From Planctomycetota bacterium (GTDB lineage Bacteria; Planctomycetota; Planctomycetia; Pirellulales; Pirellulaceae): 32,971 bases of DNA. The stretch covers positions 1 through 32,971 of the forward strand of contig JACTND010000093.1 of the NCBI GenBank assembly GCA_014584305.1, read 5' to 3'. The notes below the pieces were generated by a model. That model did not search any database. It was not told the origin of the DNA and was given only the letters and a program-made list of their open reading frames with translations. The translations under genes were made by a program, and so were the position numbers. This document shows, piece by piece, positions 1 to 7,828 of this stretch. Every line of letters starts with the position of its first letter. The first letter of the stretch is position 1.

Positions 1-40
1 GCGGATCACTTTTGAGTTTCTCGCGCCGTTTGTGCAGTAT

Positions 41-80
41 TTCGTTCGTGCCTTTCGTGCCTTTCGTGCCTTTCGTGGTT
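41..80 (+). repeat. TTCGTGCCT tandem repeat, copy A
   Basis: A 9-base unit (tttcgtgcc) is repeated about four times and ends in cgtggtt, just before the ribosome binding site of the GxxExxY gene. Related copies lie inverted at 485-512 and direct at 781-808. The array is therefore a dispersed family in this window rather than a single low-complexity tract. Confidence 0.8.
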
Positions 81-95
81 AAGAAAGGAACTACC

Positions 96-476
96 ATGAA
101 CGAAACAATCCTGTTCAAAGAAGAAAGCTACGCGATTCAAGGCGCCATCTTCGAAGTCTATCGAGAGATGGGCTGTGGTTTTCTTGAATCAGTCTACCAA
201 GAGTGTTTGGAAATCGAGTTGCACAGTCGAGGCATTCCCTTTACTGCCCAACAGGAACTTCTGCTTCACTACAAATCCAAACCGCTGAAAACCAAGTTCA
301 TACCCGATTTTGTCTGCTATGGGCAAATCGTCGTTGAGTTAAAAGCCGTCAAAGAGATCGCTTCTGAGCACAAAGCACAAGTGATTAACTACTTGAAAGC
401 AACCGGAATGAAACTCGGCTTATTGGTCAACTTCGGTGCGTATCCGAAAGCCACCGTTATTCGATTGGCACTTTGA
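96..476 (+). CDS. GxxExxY family protein (PD-(D/E)XK nuclease-like fold)
   Basis: This 126-residue protein has the family length and the signature G-F-L-E-S-V-Y near residue 25 (GxxExxY). A later PDF...VELKA segment matches the PD-(D/E)XK nuclease core, so the fold is probably nuclease-like. Catalytic activity and biological role are not established for the family. I chose the ATG at 96 because aagaaagg lies just upstream and because the open frame before it only translates the TTCGTGCCT repeat. The gene is bracketed by related repeats in opposite orientation (41-80 and 485-512), an association that could reflect co-mobilisation. No partner gene is evident; the next genes are on the other strand. 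Family assignment is confident and function is unknown. Confidence 0.85.
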   Translation: MNETILFKEESYAIQGAIFEVYREMGCGFLESVYQECLEIELHSRGIPFTAQQELLLHYKSKPLKTKFIPDFVCYGQIVVELKAVKEIASEHKAQVINYLKATGMKLGLLVNFGAYPKATVIRLAL

Positions 477-484
477 TTTTTTGG

Positions 485-512
485 AACCACGAAAGGCACG
501 AAAAACACGAAC
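485..512 (-). repeat. TTCGTGCCT-type repeat, copy B (inverted)
   Basis: The sequence aaccacgaaaggcacgaa and what follows is the reverse complement of the family at 41-80 and 781-808. It begins 8 bases after the stop codon of the GxxExxY gene, so that gene sits between inverted copies. Confidence 0.75.
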
Positions 513-612
513 AAGATACAGGATCAGAAAGCAACCTAAAGCTTTGTCACAATTGAGAATTAGGGTTGTTGCTCCAAGCCCCCGCAGCTGGGGACAGCGG
601 CGGCTACTGTAG

Positions 613-634
613 GTCAGCCTGTCGTCAGGCTGAC
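613..634. repeat. Perfect 9-bp hairpin, possible REP-like element or terminator
   Basis: gtcagcctg and caggctgac form a perfect 9-base stem around the loop tcgt. The following tttta is short, so a rho-independent terminator for the upstream plus-strand gene is possible but weak. The rest of 513-762 shows no gene that I would support. Confidence 0.5.
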
Positions 635-762
635 GTTTTACCCTAAATTTTAGTTCTGACAAAACACTACAAATACAAGCTTCCCTGCAACGGTGTTCTT
701 AGATCCCAAACGACAAAGCATCCTTCCTGCTGCGTTCAACAATCCACCCAACTTTCCTCCAC

Positions 763-1062
763 CTAAATCTCCTTCTTCTTTTCGTGCCTTTCGTGTTTTT
801 CGTGGTTCAATACGAAGGCACCGAATTTTTCACGCCAACGTTGGCGAAGTGACTGTTGTAAACGAGCCTGGAATTCGGGGGGCAGCGGGTAGGGCTGACC
901 GGCTCGGAACAACTGAATGGTTCCTCGGATGTTGTCCACCACGATCTGGCATGGATTGCAGCCGGCCAGATGATCTGCAAATTGCTCGCACTCTGCCTGC
1001 GTCAGGTCGAGAGTACCGTCAACGTATTCGTTGAGAGCTTTTAGCAATTCTTCACAGTTCAT
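763..1062 (-). CDS. Anti-sigma factor with zinc-finger (ZAS) motif
   Basis: The 99-residue product carries H31-x3-C35-x2-C38 (HLAGCNPC), the metal-binding signature of zinc-type anti-sigma domains, in a helical N-terminal region. It starts 72 bases after the stop of an ECF sigma gene on the same strand, the usual sigma/anti-sigma order, so it probably binds and inhibits that sigma factor. No membrane segment is visible, so it should be soluble. The last 14 residues are rich in His, Glu and Lys and are encoded by the repeat at 781-808. This suggests a dispersed repeat entered the 3' end of the gene and replaced the original C-terminus. Confidence 0.75.
   Translation of the reverse strand: MNCEELLKALNEYVDGTLDLTQAECEQFADHLAGCNPCQIVVDNIRGTIQLFRAGQPYPLPPEFQARLQQSLRQRWREKFGAFVLNHEKHERHEKKKEI
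781..808 (+). repeat. TTCGTGCCT-type repeat, copy C, inside a coding region
   Basis: ttcgtgcctttcgtg followed by tttttcgtggttc matches the family at 41-80 and, inverted, 485-512. Here it lies within the 3' end of the anti-sigma gene and is translated on the minus strand as a charged KHE-rich tail. Confidence 0.75.
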
Positions 1063-1134
1063 GGCGATTTTTCCAATACAGGACTACTCTACTCTTGATC
1101 CACCGTCCGACGAATAAGTTACAAAAAAAGTTGT

Positions 1135-1770
1135 TCAATGATTGTGGTCCGGGAAAACTCGGGTCGCTTCATCCCCGTAAACTCGGGTCATTTGTTCGCG
1201 GAGCATCAATCTGGCTCTCAACAACCGCACTTTGACATTGGCCTCTGAAATCCCCAGTTCTTCGGCGGTATCCCGCACCGACAACTCCTCGATGTCACGG
1301 AGCACAAAGACCAATCGGTATTTATCATCCAATTGTGCCAGAGCGGCGTCGACTTGTTCGCGGACTTCCGCCCGCAAAGCCAGTTCGTCGGGCGGTTCCT
1401 TCCAGTGGGCGATGTAATCTGGGTGAGGCAAACTGGCATAGCTGTCGTCGTCCCCCGAACCATCCCAAGAAACCGTGACCATGCCTTTGCGTTTTCGCAA
1501 GACTTTCAAAGCATGGTTGGTGGCGATTCGCATGATCCAGGCGGCAGCCGCCGAATCACCACGGAACGAGGAAATCTTTTCGATCAGGCTGAGAAACGTC
1601 TGTTGGGTCACATCCTCCGCATCCGCTCGATTCTGCGTGATTCGCCACGCAGCACTAAACACCCTTTGCTGGTAGCGATCCACCAAATGCTGAAACGCAT
1701 CGAAATCCCCCGACGCGGCAATCGCAATCAATTGTTCGTCCGTTTGGTGTTCCAAAAGAGTCGTGTCCAT
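1135..1770 (-). CDS. RNA polymerase sigma factor, ECF subfamily
   Basis: This 211-residue protein has both ECF sigma domains. Region 2 contains FQHLVDRYQQRVFSAAWR, then the acidic ADAEDVTQQTFL element. Region 4 contains ELSVRDTAEELGISEANVKV, a helix-turn-helix that reads the -35 box. The linker between them carries an acidic stretch (DGSGDDDSYASLPHPDY). I placed the start at the ATG at 1770 (MDTTLLEHQ), where homology to sigma region 1.2/2 begins. No strong ribosome binding site precedes it, and an in-frame ATG at 1845 would add 25 unlikely residues. The anti-sigma gene follows in the same orientation. Target genes cannot be inferred. Confidence 0.9.
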   Translation of the reverse strand: MDTTLLEHQTDEQLIAIAASGDFDAFQHLVDRYQQRVFSAAWRITQNRADAEDVTQQTFLSLIEKISSFRGDSAAAAWIMRIATNHALKVLRKRKGMVTVSWDGSGDDDSYASLPHPDYIAHWKEPPDELALRAEVREQVDAALAQLDDKYRLVFVLRDIEELSVRDTAEELGISEANVKVRLLRARLMLREQMTRVYGDEATRVFPDHNH

Positions 1771-2142
1771 CGCGGAATTGTAACACAACCGTCTCGAGAC
1801 ACCCATGCCATCTGCGTCAGACCGACTGGCCGGGATTGTGCGCATCTCAACCAGGGCACCGCTCGGCCAGCGGAGTTACTATTGGATTTCTGGAAGCAGC
1901 ATCACCCGGAAGCCATTCGTGTGTGTCGCAAGAAGGAGCGTCGCGACAATGCGTAATCGGCCCGCCTCCGCGCCTCCCGCCGCCGATTGGTCACTCTCAC
2001 TATTACGGACAAGGCCAATCGGACGCGTCACTAGTGTGTGCTCGCGCTCAAAACTAAACACCTCATCTCATGCCCATCCATGTTCATTCATGTTGTTCGA
2101 AAACATTTGCATGGGCACTTATCGTTGAGACCTTTGTTTAGT
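1771..2142. other. Intergenic region between FNT channel and sigma gene
   Basis: I see no convincing gene here. A weak dyad (tgcccat 2071-2077 and atgggca 2111-2117) lies downstream of the minus-strand respiratory cluster. It has a long loop and no T tract in the right place, so I do not call it a terminator. Confidence 0.4.
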
Positions 2143-2934
2143 TTATTTTGAGGGTCGGGACGAAGACGAGTGATGTTGTGGGGAGGCCAGCCAGTAGCCG
2201 GTGGCCACGAAACCGCTGCCGCCGATAATGTTGCCGAGGGTGACCCAAAGGAGGTTGTGCCACAGTCCGTCTAGCCCAATGGATTCATGCGCGGGGCCCA
2301 GGAGGGCGACGGTCAGCAGCGTCATGTTGGCGACGCTGTGCTCGAATCCACATGCAATGAACGCAAACAGACACCACCAAATCACAATCGCTTTGCCCGA
2401 ATCGCTGGTACAGCGGGCTGCACTCCACAGTGCCAGACAGACGAGCCAGTTGCACAAGATGGCTCGGGCCAAAAGGGCTCCGACGGGCGACTGCATTTTG
2501 TACTCGGCAACTTTTTGAAGGACTTTGATTCCGTCCCCATAAAGCACACCGCCACCACCCTGCGCAAACAACCATGCTACCAGCACGGAACCCGCAAAAT
2601 TGAAAACCCACGTGACGATCCACGTCCGCAGCAAATCTGCGACACCTGTTTTTCTCTGAAGTAGTCCCAAGACCATGTACATCGTATAGCCGGTAAACAG
2701 TTCCGCCCCAGCAAACACCACCAACGTCAAAGCGATTCCGAATGAAGCTCCCATCACCAGCTTTTGCCAAGCGGGGTCAAGCGTGCCGCCCACGGAGAAA
2801 ATGAGCAGAATCCCAATTCCCACATACGCCCTCGCCATCATCGCACTGACGGAAAATCCCACAGGCGATTGTTGCAGAAATTGCGACTTCTTCTCAGCCG
2901 CATGGGCAAAGTACTGAACCGTTTCGCCGTACAT
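2143..2934 (-). CDS. Formate/nitrite transporter (FNT) family channel
   Basis: The 263-residue product has about six hydrophobic segments and the FNT signatures: FAGAELFTGYTM (around 75-85), ILCNWLVCLALW (around 159-170) and GFEHSVANM (196-204). The last carries H199, equivalent to the conserved pore histidine of FocA and NirC. FNT proteins are pentameric inner-membrane channels for small monovalent anions such as formate, nitrite or hydrosulfide; the substrate cannot be read from the sequence. It begins 3 bases after the stop of the SCO gene, so it is very likely the last gene of the respiratory operon. That setting favours a nitrite or similar N-oxide role over formate, by inference only. 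Confidence 0.9.
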   Translation of the reverse strand: MYGETVQYFAHAAEKKSQFLQQSPVGFSVSAMMARAYVGIGILLIFSVGGTLDPAWQKLVMGASFGIALTLVVFAGAELFTGYTMYMVLGLLQRKTGVADLLRTWIVTWVFNFAGSVLVAWLFAQGGGGVLYGDGIKVLQKVAEYKMQSPVGALLARAILCNWLVCLALWSAARCTSDSGKAIVIWWCLFAFIACGFEHSVANMTLLTVALLGPAHESIGLDGLWHNLLWVTLGNIIGGSGFVATGYWLASPQHHSSSSRPSK

Positions 2935-2937
2935 CGT

Positions 2938-3789
2938 CTATCGAGACCCGTTCGAAAATGGTTTTGGCTTGACGAGCCAGAACAGGGTGACGACAACAAC
3001 TAAGGTCACCATGGCCGGTGCGACCAGCACTAACATGCCCCAGTTGGGCGTGAAGCCGCGTTGAGGATCGTAGTCGAAGCAGCGAAACAGAGTGGCGCGC
3101 GCTCCGGGCTCGGGATAGACCGGCACATACTGCCCACGCAACTCGGCGATCATCTCACGAAACCGCGCGGGGGAGATTTCCTCACCCACCGACAGTCTCA
3201 CAATGCGGTTGCCCCGCAGTCCCACGGTAATCGCCGGATGATCGTACTGCTGCCGCTGCTCGTCCCAGCGATAGTCGAAGTCGAATGCCTGACACAGTGC
3301 GTCGCGGTCGGCTTCGGTTCTCGGTGCGGCGAATGTCCAACCGGAATCGCTGGCCAGTTCGTGATGGGCCGCTAAGGCCAGGAGGTCGGACTGCGCGTCG
3401 CGGAGATCAAAACTGATGACGACCATTTGATATTGGTTCCCGCTCCCGCCCACAGACTTGACCGTCTTCTTCAGCAGTCCCAAGTACGGCGAGCAGATGC
3501 CGGCGCAGCGCGAGAAGACCAGCGTCGTGAAGATCGGACGCTCGCTCGACAATTCGGCCAGCGTCGTCAACTGACCGGCGGACGTTATCAGCTCGATATT
3601 GGGGACTTCGCGACCGATCAATTCGCTCTCCGACGGTGGCTGAAAAACTTGTCCGTCAGCCGGCAGCTCTTGTGCGGACGTGAAACGAGATGTGCCAACC
3701 AAACCAAGCACCAGTGTCATCAGGCCGAGTACCGTAAACCGGTTGATTGCGTTGCGTTTTCGGAAATCAAATCGCGGATTCAATCGCAT
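2938..3789 (-). CDS. SCO1/SenC family copper chaperone, membrane-anchored
   Basis: This 283-residue protein has a hydrophobic N-terminal segment (residues 18-35) ending near TSAQ, a thioredoxin-like domain with C95-A-G-I-C99 and the distal H184 (YDHPAIT). Together these are the three copper ligands of SCO proteins. An extra hydrophobic helix (about 250-272) ends the protein, so it is anchored with the domain outside the cytoplasm. SCO proteins deliver copper to, or reduce, the CuA site of oxidase subunit II. It is the second SCO in the cluster and lies downstream of the divergent subunit I gene, like senC after norSY in Nitrosomonas. It is only 3 bases from the FNT gene. A hexanucleotide repeat lies between it and the upstream oxidase gene. 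Confidence 0.88.
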   Translation of the reverse strand: MRLNPRFDFRKRNAINRFTVLGLMTLVLGLVGTSRFTSAQELPADGQVFQPPSESELIGREVPNIELITSAGQLTTLAELSSERPIFTTLVFSRCAGICSPYLGLLKKTVKSVGGSGNQYQMVVISFDLRDAQSDLLALAAHHELASDSGWTFAAPRTEADRDALCQAFDFDYRWDEQRQQYDHPAITVGLRGNRIVRLSVGEEISPARFREMIAELRGQYVPVYPEPGARATLFRCFDYDPQRGFTPNWGMLVLVAPAMVTLVVVVTLFWLVKPKPFSNGSR

Positions 3790-3860
3790 TCGCGTGAGCC
3801 TTGGAATATTGTTTGACAGTCAGCCGTTGGTGATGCAACTCCCTAGTCATACGATTATTC

Positions 3861-4012
3861 TTACTCTCACTCTTACTCTTAATCTTAATCTTAATCCCAA
3901 CCTCGGCGACGAGGACGATTACGAGGATGATTAAGATTAAGATTAAGATTAAGATTAAGATTAAGATTAAGATTAAGATTAAGATTAAGATTAGGATTAA
4001 GATTAAGATTAT
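3861..4012. repeat. Hexanucleotide tandem repeat with inverted arms (TTAATC / GATTAA)
   Basis: Positions 3861-3896 hold six hexamers (ttactc, tcactc, ttactc, then ttaatc three times). Positions 3929-4012 hold fourteen gattaa units, of which the eleventh reads gattag and the last gattat. The left arm is the reverse complement of the right-arm unit, so a hairpin can form around the short GC-richer spacer 3897-3928. The array lies in the only large gap of the respiratory cluster, between the divergent oxidase subunit I and its SCO gene. An open frame through it would encode only an Ile-Lys repeat and is not a gene. Confidence 0.9.
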
Positions 4013-4043
4013 AAATGAAAAACGAATTTGCTTCTCAGCACCG

Positions 4044-5540
4044 TTACCCTGCGCGGAGGGCGATGGCGCAGCGCTTTCCGGTTTCCCAGACGTACATCAA
4101 CAATCCTGCCAACAACACGGCGATAAACAACACCGCAATCAAAGCCAATGTCGAACCATGAGCCGTTGTATCGGTGTATTGTGCAAAGCGGCGAGGTACC
4201 GAATTGGCTCCGCCGACATAAAACATCAGCACAAATCCATAACCACCAACGCAGATTAAACTGGCAATCAGCCGAGAGCGTTTGACATTTTCGGGAACAC
4301 CGCTGAGCCTTTCAGACAGGTAGAATGCTCCACCCAAAATCATCAGCACGACACCCATCAAGAAGTAAGTATGAAAATGGCCTGGAACCCAAAGTGTATT
4401 ATGAAACTGGGTGTTGACCGCAATCGTTGAATCAATCACCGCTCCAATGCCGCCAATCGCCCAGCCCAGGACACCGCAATAGAGCAGCAGCGAAGTCATC
4501 GTCCAGCGAGTCGAAGCCCGATAGACGATCGCCAGCGTACCAAAGATGCTCATGACCGCCGCTGGAATTGCCGACGCATACGACGTGATCTGCCCAATCA
4601 CGTGCAGCCAGCGAAGTTGCACAAAGTCCATATACAAATGGTGGAAGAACGCGAATACCACCAAAGCCAAGACGACGTTCCAGGCCAGCGAAATCAGACG
4701 ATTGTTCTTCCATGTCCGACCGGTAAACTCCGGTAGCAATTCGTAAACCATGGCCACGCCTAAATAGAGCGTGATGTTGACCAGGATATGACCGAACAGA
4801 AAGACCAGATTCTTCATCAACAGTGCGTCGCTGACATCCGTGACTCCCAGCAACTCCAGCAAATACAAGGCCAGCATCACAACGGCCGAGACCAGTCCGA
4901 TCAGATTGGCAATCATGCTGATCGTGGTGATCGTGATAATGGGAGGAACTTCGGGGCCGTCTTTGCCGGTGATATAGTGCCACCCCAGAGCAGACGGCAG
5001 CGTATAACGTCGGGCGATTCCCCACATGACTTCAACACACCAGACCGTCCAGGCAACTCCGAGAACTGCAATCGCGCTGAGAAACGTGTAGGTCACCCAG
5101 TCTTGCCAAACTCCGCTGGGCGTGATCGACAAGGGATAGAGAAAGTACCAGCCCGGGCCGTATTTGCCGATCAAGGTCGCAATGATCAGCATGACGACTC
5201 CGACCAATGTTCCCAGAAACGCAATCCAGTTGACCCAGTTTCTCAATTCAATGTAGCGGCGCAGCAACGCACACAGCGCCGCCATGCCGGCAACGAACCA
5301 CAGCCCGACCATTCCCAGACCGTGTAGGGTCATGATGCTGTAGAATCGCTCGGCGTCCAGCAACGGCAACAGGTTGCTTTGCCCCACTCTCAATGTCATC
5401 CCCAGGATTGCCAGAATGGGCATCAGTGCCAACATCACCAGAACCCAAAAAATGGTCAACCGGTTGGCGGCTCTTGCGCTCGAAGAACCAGGACTCGGAG
5501 AATCAGGACTCATGGAACTTGCGGAAACTGTTGTGCTCAT
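4044..5540 (-). CDS. Divergent heme-copper oxidase superfamily subunit I, candidate NO reductase (NorS-like)
   Basis: This 498-residue membrane protein has the six superfamily histidines: H73 (low-spin heme), H251 plus H300-H301 (CuB), H388 (high-spin heme) and H390 (low-spin heme, HFHTYF). Helix VI reads GHILVNITLY. The position four residues after the CuB histidine, which is Tyr in oxygen-reducing A- and B-family enzymes (HPEVY), is N255, and the nearest Tyr is Y259. Loss of this tyrosine is a feature of nitric-oxide-reducing members. The immediate upstream gene is a CuA subunit II and a SCO gene follows, the order seen in the norSY-senC cluster of Nitrosomonas. The start has a strong aggaga site. 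Alternatives are an unusual B-family oxidase or a cbb3-annotated relative. Membership of the superfamily is certain; the substrate is inferred. Confidence 0.82.
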   Translation of the reverse strand: MSTTVSASSMSPDSPSPGSSSARAANRLTIFWVLVMLALMPILAILGMTLRVGQSNLLPLLDAERFYSIMTLHGLGMVGLWFVAGMAALCALLRRYIELRNWVNWIAFLGTLVGVVMLIIATLIGKYGPGWYFLYPLSITPSGVWQDWVTYTFLSAIAVLGVAWTVWCVEVMWGIARRYTLPSALGWHYITGKDGPEVPPIITITTISMIANLIGLVSAVVMLALYLLELLGVTDVSDALLMKNLVFLFGHILVNITLYLGVAMVYELLPEFTGRTWKNNRLISLAWNVVLALVVFAFFHHLYMDFVQLRWLHVIGQITSYASAIPAAVMSIFGTLAIVYRASTRWTMTSLLLYCGVLGWAIGGIGAVIDSTIAVNTQFHNTLWVPGHFHTYFLMGVVLMILGGAFYLSERLSGVPENVKRSRLIASLICVGGYGFVLMFYVGGANSVPRRFAQYTDTTAHGSTLALIAVLFIAVLLAGLLMYVWETGKRCAIALRAG

Positions 5541-5593
5541 AAAAATCTCTCCTATTTGTTCGGCGGCAGACGGGCTTGTTCATCGTTCTGCGG

Positions 5594-6151
5594 TTAATTG
5601 ACGACTTGCAATTGTGATTTCATCGTATGGTGACCGATCCCGCAAAACTCAAGACACAGGACGGGATAGGTGCCAGGCTCCGAGAACCGGTGACGCAATC
5701 GATTGACGTAGCCGTTCATCGACTGCGTTTGCGTTAACACCGTGCCCTGCGGAGTGAAAATACCAAAGCCATGTGTGACGTCCGCTGTTGATACTCGGAA
5801 TTCGATCAGTTCGCCCGCCTTGATCGGTTCGATCGACAGAAAGACTTCGTCATTCAATGCATCTTCGCGCGAGATCGGCTGGTCGGACATCTTGAACGCG
5901 AATTGTTTGGTCGATACATAAATGACTCGATCCGGCGTAACGCCTTCATCCGGGTAGGGCATCAGCGGCAACGTCAACCACAGAAAAGCAACTGCCGCAA
6001 TCGTCAGTCCGAAAAACAGCAGTGCCCGAACTCGTTTGTAAACCGGCAGGGATAACTCGCCGGGATTCTTGTTACTCGTCCCGACGTAGACGAAAATCGC
6101 GGCCGTAATCGCCGACCAAATCAGAAAAATGTAAAGGGCAGGGATTTGCAT
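5594..6151 (-). CDS. CuA-type oxidase subunit II, short form (NorY-like)
   Basis: The 185-residue product has two N-terminal membrane helices (about 5-22 and 43-62) and a C-terminal cupredoxin domain. All CuA ligands are present: H127 (DVTHGFG), C166, E168, C170, H174 and M177 (CLEFCGIGHHTM). It should accept electrons from a periplasmic donor and pass them to the adjacent subunit I. It is shorter than the aa3 subunit II in this cluster and lacks that protein's inserts. The start has ggaga 8 bases upstream. It lies 53 bases before the divergent subunit I gene and 35 bases after a SCO gene, so it belongs to the second oxidase/reductase module. NorY of norSY clusters is the closest functional parallel that I can name. 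Confidence 0.85.
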   Translation of the reverse strand: MQIPALYIFLIWSAITAAIFVYVGTSNKNPGELSLPVYKRVRALLFFGLTIAAVAFLWLTLPLMPYPDEGVTPDRVIYVSTKQFAFKMSDQPISREDALNDEVFLSIEPIKAGELIEFRVSTADVTHGFGIFTPQGTVLTQTQSMNGYVNRLRHRFSEPGTYPVLCLEFCGIGHHTMKSQLQVVN

Positions 6152-6186
6152 AAACTTGTTCTCCGCTTTTGCATTCGTTCTCGGTG

Positions 6187-6957
6187 TTATTCGTTCAATA
6201 GTCGTTCAATCGCTCGCAGTACGCGAGGCTTCAAATCTTTGTCCCAGTCCTGCGTTGCCTCGGGATATTCCTCGATGACAGGCGGCACCAGTTCCGCCAC
6301 GCCGCGCAATCGTCCCTGGCGATCGACCAACGCCAGTGTGGTCGAGTGAATGAACAGGTCGGTGGGTGACATTCGCTCTTGCTCTTTATCCAGCACTACC
6401 AGCTTGAGGCTGTCAGTAACCAGTTCCACCATCTGTTCTTTGCTGGCGTGCAGGAAATGCCAACGTTTGGGATCCGCTTGAAATGCCGTCGCGTATTGAT
6501 CGAGGATTTCCGGATTGTCATAGTCCGAATCGGCCGTAATCGACACGAATTGAACTGGCCAATCCGGTGGAATCGAATTCTGCAAGTCCGCCATGCGACT
6601 GGTCATCGTCGAGCAGGGGCCGGGGCAGCGGGTGAAGATGACGGCACCCAACCAGACTTTGCCCAACAGGGAATCACGGTCAACGATCTCTCCCTGTTGG
6701 TTAACCATCGAAAACGGTTTCACTGGATTGATCACAGGCAACTCGTGGGAGTCTGCCGTAAAATCGTAGGCGTCTCCTTGAGTCCCGTTGGGTTGCCAAA
6801 TTCCCAGTTTGACCGCCAGATACGGCCCGGCCAACAGCACGGCGATGAACGCCATCGCGCGCAGCCAGAGTGGGAATCCTGATGGTTTGGCAACCCCGTT
6901 CGCTTTCGATTCGATATGTTTGGAATGAGCGTTATTCAAATGCCTGTCCCTTTCCAT
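6187..6957 (-). CDS. SCO1/SenC family copper chaperone
   Basis: This 256-residue protein has one N-terminal membrane anchor (about 32-52) and a thioredoxin-like domain with C111-P-G-P-C115 and H204 (LFIHSTTLALVD), the copper-binding triad. It should face the periplasm and help assemble CuA in a subunit II. Its start lies inside the 3' end of the aa3 subunit II gene (26-base overlap), suggesting translational coupling and a role with that subunit. The next internal Met (residue 35) would cut into the anchor, so the upstream start is preferred although its ribosome binding site is weak. It differs clearly from the second SCO at 2938-3789, which has an additional C-terminal helix. Confidence 0.88.
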   Translation of the reverse strand: MERDRHLNNAHSKHIESKANGVAKPSGFPLWLRAMAFIAVLLAGPYLAVKLGIWQPNGTQGDAYDFTADSHELPVINPVKPFSMVNQQGEIVDRDSLLGKVWLGAVIFTRCPGPCSTMTSRMADLQNSIPPDWPVQFVSITADSDYDNPEILDQYATAFQADPKRWHFLHASKEQMVELVTDSLKLVVLDKEQERMSPTDLFIHSTTLALVDRQGRLRGVAELVPPVIEEYPEATQDWDKDLKPRVLRAIERLLNE

Positions 6958-7828
6958 CGCCTACCAAGTACTGCGATTGCCAGCGATCGAAGGCACCGGG
7001 TGCAATCGTATTTCCCGACGCATCGCGCTCCGGCGTGTTATCCATCACCGTCAGCCAACCGTTCATCGTTGCATGGCCGTTTCCACAAAGCTGCGCACAA
7101 GTAATGAGATACTTTCCCTCTTGAGTCGGCATGAAATGCAATGGAATACTCAACCCCGGAATCGCATCCTGACACACGCGGAGAGGCACCACCTTGAAGC
7201 TGTGGACGACATCCTTGCTGGTGAGATGAACGATCACCGGCTTGAACAGTGGCCGACCCTTGGCATCCACGTCCTGCTTGCCGTCTCCATCCCGATCCAG
7301 TGGCTCCAATGGGATACGGATGTCTTTCAGCGGCGGCACCACGTCGTCCTTACCGGCTTCGTCTCCCGGAACATACCCCAACGGGTTCTCGGATGAAACG
7401 AGCCGCGGATCTTGAGCCCCGAATTTTCCATCCGCTCCTGGATATCGCGCATTCCAGGTGAACTGCTCGGCCACGACGCGTATGACGATTGCCTCATCGG
7501 GGTCTGGAAAATCGCCGACATTCGCATTCCACTGGGGAATGGCAACTCCGAACAACGTCACGGCTTCATCCACAATGACGATCCCGAGTGCCAGGGCGAA
7601 AACAATGATACTGACTCCTTTAGGATTCGCTCGCGGTTGTTTGCCTGAGCGGAATCGCCAAAGTACAAACAGCAAGTAACACATCCAACCGACGAACAAG
7701 ACCAGCATCGCCGTGTGAATCGTCACCACCAACGAATCGACCTCTTCACCGTGCCGAGAAGCCAGCTCCGGAAGATTCAACCAATCCCATTGCAGCCCCG
7801 CCAACAAGACGGGGAGATTGTCGGTCAT
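6932..7828 (-). CDS. ctaC: Cytochrome c oxidase subunit II (aa3-type)
   Basis: The 298-residue product has two membrane helices (about 33-58 and 72-96) and a cupredoxin domain with CuA ligands H209, C244, C248, H252 and M255 (CAQLCGNGHATM). Gln246 replaces the usual Glu. The start at 7828 is supported by ggagg just upstream and by an ATGA overlap with the preceding gene; an upstream ATG at 7891 would add 21 residues inside that gene. An insert between the first strands (about 130-195) contains D178-x-D180-x-D182-G-x-x-D186, a calcium-binding-like DxDxDG loop unusual for this subunit. No cytochrome c domain is fused at the C-terminus, so a separate electron donor is needed. Confidence 0.92.
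   Translation of the reverse strand: MTDNLPVLLAGLQWDWLNLPELASRHGEEVDSLVVTIHTAMLVLFVGWMCYLLFVLWRFRSGKQPRANPKGVSIIVFALALGIVIVDEAVTLFGVAIPQWNANVGDFPDPDEAIVIRVVAEQFTWNARYPGADGKFGAQDPRLVSSENPLGYVPGDEAGKDDVVPPLKDIRIPLEPLDRDGDGKQDVDAKGRPLFKPVIVHLTSKDVVHSFKVVPLRVCQDAIPGLSIPLHFMPTQEGKYLITCAQLCGNGHATMNGWLTVMDNTPERDASGNTIAPGAFDRWQSQYLVGDGKGQAFE

Noticed and set aside
1333-1956. Long plus-strand frame opposite the ECF sigma gene
   Set aside because: It is antisense to a clearly conserved sigma factor and has no recognisable domains.
2071-2117. Dyad tgcccat/atgggca as terminator of the respiratory operon
   Set aside because: The loop is over 30 bases and no T-run follows on the minus strand.
3927-4259. 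Open frame encoding a long Ile-Lys repeat
   Set aside because: It is the translation of the GATTAA hexamer array running antisense into the oxidase gene; no ribosome binding site or family content.
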